Position numbers and translations under genes: made by a program
The notes under the pieces: generated by a model
Databases searched by the model: none
Told to the model about the DNA's origin: nothing
The model's input: the letters and a program-made list of their open reading frames with translations, nothing else
Source of the DNA: Arctopsyche grandis
Lineage: Eukaryota; Arthropoda; Insecta; Trichoptera; Hydropsychidae
Direction of reading: 5' to 3'
DNA: 64,000 nucleotides
Assembly: GCF_051622035.1 (NCBI RefSeq)
Contig: NC_135356.1
Location: 13,502,079-13,566,078 of the forward strand
In this document: positions 59,155 to 64,000 of the stretch, in pieces
Layout: every line of letters starts with the position of its first letter
Position numbering within the stretch: the stretch's first letter is position 1

Positions 59155-59960
59155 TATATTATTATTTATTTATTTATTTATTTATTTAAAGTTTGGACCG
59201 TTGTAGCATTACAGGAATTCCTAATGCGCCACAATGGTCAAAAATATAACAGAAAAGACAAGAAACAAAATAATAAATTAGACATAACAAAAACAAAACA
59301 TATATATACACAAACAACTAAAAATAATAATTATTATTATTATATATCGTTTATCGTCTTGAATGTTTACAAGGTTTTTGTATTTCGTAATATTCTTTCT
59401 CGATTATGATTTTCAAGTTATGAATTCCATAAGTCCTCACCAGATAGAGTTTCAAAATTTATCATCCGGACTGACCGAAACCAATCACGACAAGCAAATA
59501 ATACACCACCACCACGTCGATCTACTCTATCGCGACGATGCAGCCTCCAGGAAGAATCAAAAAGTTCAGCATCAAAAAATGATGAAGTCAACCATGTTTC
59601 CGTTAGTGCTACCATATCATCACAAATATGTAGTAGAAACGGCTGAATTAAACGCAGCCAGCTTTGTCCTGAGACCTCGTGCATTTTGGTAATAAATTAC
59701 CAATTTTCGGTCTCCCAGTTTGGCGCGTGACTTTCTTTGAGACAAGAAATGGCAGTTTTGATTGAGCCAACGGAGGTTGAGCCAATGGAGACGAAACGGA
59801 AGAGGAAGCAGAAGAATAAGCCAACACAGTCACAACAGAATCACGACTATCAGGACCATTTGAGCAGGCAGATGTAGGAGAAGAGGCAAACATCGACGTC
59901 ACTGCGACCGTTTCCATAGAAGATTCACTAATACTTGCAGACGTAGTTTTAATATCAATA
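59155..59960 (-). mobile_element. LINE fragment, Jockey/CR1-like endonuclease
   Basis: Minus frame 59684-59418 reads DMVALTETWLTSSFFDAELF, then HRRDRVDRRGGGVLFACRD: the endonuclease start of Jockey/CR1-type LINEs (LTETWL...D.E+....Y.++R.DR...GGGV). Minus-sense 3' end is a GACCATTGTGGCGCATTAGG tail and (TAAA)n at 59157-59190. The middle of the LINE (reverse transcriptase) is missing, so it is internally deleted. Confidence 0.8.
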
Positions 59961-60068
59961 TATATGTCTATGTACATACTTTCATATAAATTGGTTTGTT
60001 TATGTTTGAAATTCCTACACATACACTATGAATATATTTTTTATTTATACTTATTTCATTACTAATAA

Positions 60069-60909
60069 CACTGAGCAACAAAAAAAATACCAGAGCGGAG
60101 ACTAGCCAATCTTTACTAAGTTTGACCCACTGAATTCGAATATGATATTGATTTTTGTTGGTGGGCGATCGTTTACGAGATCTGAGCGTTTAAAAAAATC
60201 CGCGATTTTCACAGTTTTTTGGCTTTTGCGGTCTTTAACTCAAAATTTAGGATTGTTACGCTCAAATTGAGTATTGTAATCAATAGTCAGATATTTTTCC
60301 TATTAATTGTTATATTTTATTGCTTTAAAATACTTCTAATTAATTGTCTAGCGAATTTTAAAAGTCAAAAATATATTTTTTTTATGGATTTTTTTCCGTG
60401 CTATTTTTCATTTATTTGGCAAATTTTTTATTTCACCACGTTTATAAGGATTGGTTTTCTACCTCAATATTTTTTTTTATCTAAACGTATTAACTAAAGC
60501 GGTAATTGCAATTTAAATTATAAACGTGGTGAAATAAAAAATTTGCCAAATAAATGAAAAATAGCACGGAAAAAAAATCCGTAAAAAAAATATATTTTTG
60601 ACTTTAAAAATTCGCTAGACAATTAATTAGAAGTATTTTAAAGCAATGAAATATAACAATTAATAGAAAAAATATCTGACTATTGATTACAATACTCAGT
60701 TTGAGCGTAACAATCCTAAATTTTGAGTTAAAGACCGCAAAAGCCAAAAAACTGTGAAGATCGCGGATTTTTTTGAACGCTCATATCTCGTAAACGATCG
60801 CCCACCAACAAAAATCAATATCATATTCGAATTCAGTGGGTCAAACTTAGTAAAGATTGGCTAGTCTCCGCTCTGGTAACTCAAAAACGTGATTTTTTGT
60901 TGCTCAGTG
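60069..60909. mobile_element. Large foldback element with about 400-bp inverted arms
   Basis: Starts CACTGAGCAACAAAAAA and ends with its mirror TTTTTTGTTGCTCAGTG. Arms are near-perfect mirrors from the ends to about 60490 (e.g. GGTGGGCGATCGTTTACGAG at 60160 and its reverse at 60789). Flanked by TAA on both sides (60066-60068, 60910-60912); the paralogous empty site in the second tandem unit (near 62042) has a single TAA. Confidence 0.92.
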
Positions 60910-61126
60910 TAATTAAATAAATTAGGTTACTATTTTCAGTGATTTTTTTTATATCTTGAAAAACGCTATTATTTTTACAACTAATAATTTTATACGTTGG
61001 AAAGAAAAGTCGATCGTACTAAAATCGCTTAAGTCCGAGTTAGACTCGGAGTCGTATTACAAGATAAAGTCAAAGTCGAAGTTGGAGCCGGAGTCGGTAA
61101 ATTTTGAAGCGATTCCTCAGCCCTAA

Positions 61127-61811
61127 TAAGAAGTACAATTGTATATTGTAAATCGTAAAAAAAATGTAAAAAAAGTGCCTTTATGAATTAGCGAAAGCAC
61201 CCAGCTCTGCCTTGATTATAAATTGGCATGCATTGAATATGTCGATAGTTTGAATGGAAACGACAGCATATTGATTGTTAAAGTTGGTGCGTTGGAGCCG
61301 CTGCGAAAAGTTGGTAAATCAACCGTTTTGAGATTTTCGCCAGCTTTAAACCGAAGTTCATTACAACTGGTAGTTCAATCCAGACAATAAGGGAATTTCA
61401 CATCCTGTCATTGATCGCCAGGAATTGAATTAGGGGAGGGGGAGCGAGACATATCGCGCGCATCGTTGCAATATGTATGTACATACATAACTATGGACGG
61501 GGATGCTTTATGTACATACCAATCGCGAAATTTATGGCGGCCATACTCGATGTGCAAAAATAAGGATTCAAAATGCTAAACAATGCTCCATCGGCGAATT
61601 TTTTTAATACAAACTTCATTATGATGGATGCAGTTATAATGATTGGTATAGGTTAGCAAAATCTTCACCCCTTCCCTGTCTACGACTTTCCTTTGTGCTA
61701 TTGGTTCTATGAACCTAAAATTTGTACTTAGCAAATTAAGTATAATTTTAAATGAAACCGTAGAATTGTTCTATATGCAGATATTAGAAGCTCTCTGTTC
61801 AAGGGTTTACA
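61127..61811. repeat. Tandem segmental duplication, unit 1 flank
   Basis: Matches 62277-62966 almost base for base (e.g. TTAGGGGAGGGGGAGCGAGA at 61430 and 62582, 1152 bp apart). Non-coding. Confidence 0.95.
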
Positions 61812-62966
61812 AGGTAAGTACATAATTGTGTACCGAAAATAAAAAAAAATATCTAAGTGCCATTTTTAAGATTATGAGATATGTACATCGGTTTTTTTTC
61901 AATGAATTGTACAACATTGTATGAGCAATACGAACTTGCGACATATGTCTATGTACTTTCATATAAATTGGTTTGTTTATGTTTGAAATTCCTACACATA
62001 CACTATGAATATACTTTTTATTTATACTTATTTAATTACTAATAATTCAATAAATTAGGTTACAATTTTCATTGATTTTTTTTAATACTTTTGATTTTTT
62101 TTATATCTTGAAAAACGCTATTATTTTAACAACTAATAATTTTATACGTTGGAAAGAAAAGTCGATCGTACTAAAATCAATTAAGTCCGAGTTAGACTCG
62201 GAGGCGTATCACATGATAAAGTCAAAGCGAAGTTGGAGTCGGAGTCGGTAAATTTTGAAGCGACTCCACAGCCCTAATAAGAAGTAAAATTTTATATTGT
62301 AAATCGTAAAAAAAAAAGTTAAATAAAGTGCATTTAAGAATTAGCGAAAGCACCCAGCTCTGCCCTGATTAGAAATTAGCTTGCATTGAATATGTCGATA
62401 GTTTGAATGGAAACGACGCATATTGATTGTTAAAGTTGGTGCGTTGGAGCCGCTGCGAAAATTTGGGAAATCAACCGTTTTAAGATTTTCACCAGCTTTA
62501 AACCAAAGTTCATTAAAACTGGTAGTTCAATCCAGACAACAAGGGAATTTCACATCCTGTCATTGATCGCCAGGAATTGAATTAGGGGAGGGGGAGCGAG
62601 ACATATCGCGCGCATCGTTGCAATATGCATGTACATATGTACATAACTATGGACGGGGATGCTTTATGTACATACCAATCGCGAAATTTATGGCGGCCAT
62701 ACTCGATGTGCCAAAATAAGGATTCAAAATGCTAAACAATGCTCCATCGGCGAATTTTTTTAATACACACTTCATTATGATGGATGCAGTTATAATGATT
62801 GGTATAGGTTAGCAAAATCTTCACTCCTTCCCTATATACGACTTTCCTTTGTGCTATCGGTTGTATGAACCTAAAATTTTTACTTAGCAAATTAAGTATA
62901 ATTTTAAATGAAACCGTAGAATTGTTCTATATGCAGATATTAGAAGCTCTCTGTTCAAGGGTTTGC
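61812..62966. repeat. Tandem segmental duplication, unit 2
   Basis: Repeats 59030-61811 without the LINE and the foldback. Carries the hAT right end (GCGACTCCACAGCCCT at about 62262-62277). Confidence 0.95.
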
Positions 62967-63013
62967 AAGCTTTGACCAAAACATTTTTAATCCTTGAAAC
63001 ACCCGCAACTATG

Positions 63014-63360
63014 TATTTTTGCAAACAAAGACATAAACGATAAATACGTTGTACATCTTATTGATACGATTTTACGCTCGTAGGAGACGGGTATTCACCC
63101 GCTTAGGTATGTAGGAACTCTAGTAAACTGATAGACGTTAAGAACCACCGAAGAACATAACGAAAAAAACAGTACAGTTTTTTTCAAACCATTGTGGACA
63201 AATACACAAACGATAAATCCGTTCAATACGTTGATTTAATCATTGATACGATTTTTCGCTCGTAGCAGACGAGTTTTCACCCACGTTAGTAGAATCTCTG
63301 GTAAACTGAAAAACGTTAAGAACCACCGAAGAACAACACGAAAAATTAAATACATTTTTT
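63014..63360. repeat. Tandem duplication, about 175-bp unit
   Basis: ATTGATACGATTTTnCGCTCGTAG at 63060 and 63242, each followed by AAGAACCACCGAAGAACA at 63140 and 63319. Non-coding. Confidence 0.85.
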
Positions 63361-63659
63361 TGCGAATCGGCAAAGTTTTGATTTTAAAAGTTCATAATAA
63401 TCAAAAATTTTACGACTTCAATATAAATAATAATAAAAAACAAAATATATATGTATACACATAAATATGAATGTATATATGTATGAACATAAATAAACAA
63501 AACCCGATTACAAATAGTTTTTACGGTTAATATTACATTAGGCAGGTTTAAAATGTACAAAAAACATACATACATGTATGTGTGTACATCAATTAATGAT
63601 TGTAAAAAAATCCTATAAGTTGCACATTTATTCAGAATCAAAAAAGGCAAAAAATGACT

Positions 63660-64000
63660 TATTTTACTATCGCGAGCCGTGATACGTCATCGCGAGACAA
63701 TAACACTACAATAACTTTCACGTTACGGTTGCGCGTCTCGTAACGACGCGCACGTGGTCTACGGGAAAACCGGAAAAGCTGGTTTTCCCGCGCCCTCACA
63801 AAGGAAATAACCGGGCGGAAGGGGGTGGGGGGAGGGGGGGTGGGTCGACAAAGTGCCGGGAAGTGCACCGCACCAACCCGCACGCCCATATTGATTTTTG
63901 CGAATAGTGTCCGCGTACGCGCGCCCTTACATAATACAATAACCGCACAAAGACCACTCGACGATGGTGATCGACCGTGATAAGAGGGTGATAAGTGGGT
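63660..64000. promoter_or_regulatory. GC/CpG-rich segment, possible promoter region
   Basis: Abrupt rise in GC and CpG (CGCGAG, GACGCGCACGTGG, CGTACGCGCGCCC) with a G-run GGGGGTGGGGGGAGGGGGG at 63822. Contains CACGTG E-box at 63750. May be the promoter of Hk's distal first exon or of another gene outside the window; inference only. Confidence 0.3.

Larger units (their letters stand above)
58778..61126. mobile_element. hAT family member (CAGGGCT type) carrying two nested insertions
   Basis: Left end is diverged (CAGCGAAATCAGAGTCGAAG); right end reads GAAGCGATTCCTCAGCCCT. Internal sequence matches 23337-23892 (AATTTTATACGTTGGAAAGA, AAAAGTCGAT). Enlarged by a LINE (about 59155-59960) and a foldback element (60069-60909). 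Confidence 0.8.

Overview
The window is a piece of an AT-rich insect genome. The evidence is a spliced gene with canonical GT..AG introns and an insect-type Kv-beta (Hyperkinetic) protein, abundant ATGTATGTACATA-type microsatellites, and many insect-style transposons (hAT, mariner, RTE-like and other LINEs, MITEs). I cannot fix the order. There is nothing bacterial: no operons, ribosome binding sites or CRISPR arrays. Most open frames in six-frame translation are chance frames or transposon remnants.

The one host gene I can reconstruct is on the minus strand, from 28525 down to 10611. It is Hk, the beta subunit of Shaker-type voltage-gated potassium channels. Twelve coding exons join in phase at every junction into 1608 nt (535 residues plus stop). 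The first intron pairs are about 5.5 kb each and full of repeats; the C-terminal exons are packed between 10.6 and 12.1 kb. A putative 5' UTR acceptor lies at 28763. Two further exon-like segments on the same strand (9471-9570 and 4188-4381) are phase-compatible with each other. They may be an alternative 3' end of Hk or the tail of a neighbouring gene.

Region by region: 1-9.4 kb is AT-rich sequence with a MITE carrying a 9-bp target duplication, a 94-bp tandem repeat, LINE 3' scraps and a possible pogo-like element. 9.4-28.8 kb is Hk, with hAT, mariner and foldback insertions in its introns. 28.8-34.6 kb is intergenic or upstream-intron sequence with a second copy of the 9-bp-TSD MITE and a GC-rich 41-bp minisatellite. 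34.7-37.6 kb is a nearly complete hAT transposon with perfect TSD and two nonsense codons. 37.9-39.3 kb holds a SINE- or LINE-like minus-strand element and a mariner scrap. 39.8-57.8 kb is an array of duplicated multi-kilobase composite repeats with RTE-like LINE copies, another LINE, tRNA-like boxes, short conserved ORFs and a 1.2-kb non-autonomous hAT. 58.8-63 kb is a hAT family member, tandemly duplicated, whose first copy carries a LINE and a large foldback element; the second copy preserves both empty sites. The last 340 bp are GC/CpG-rich and could be a promoter.

All gene and family calls come from reading translations and recalled family motifs; no database search was run.
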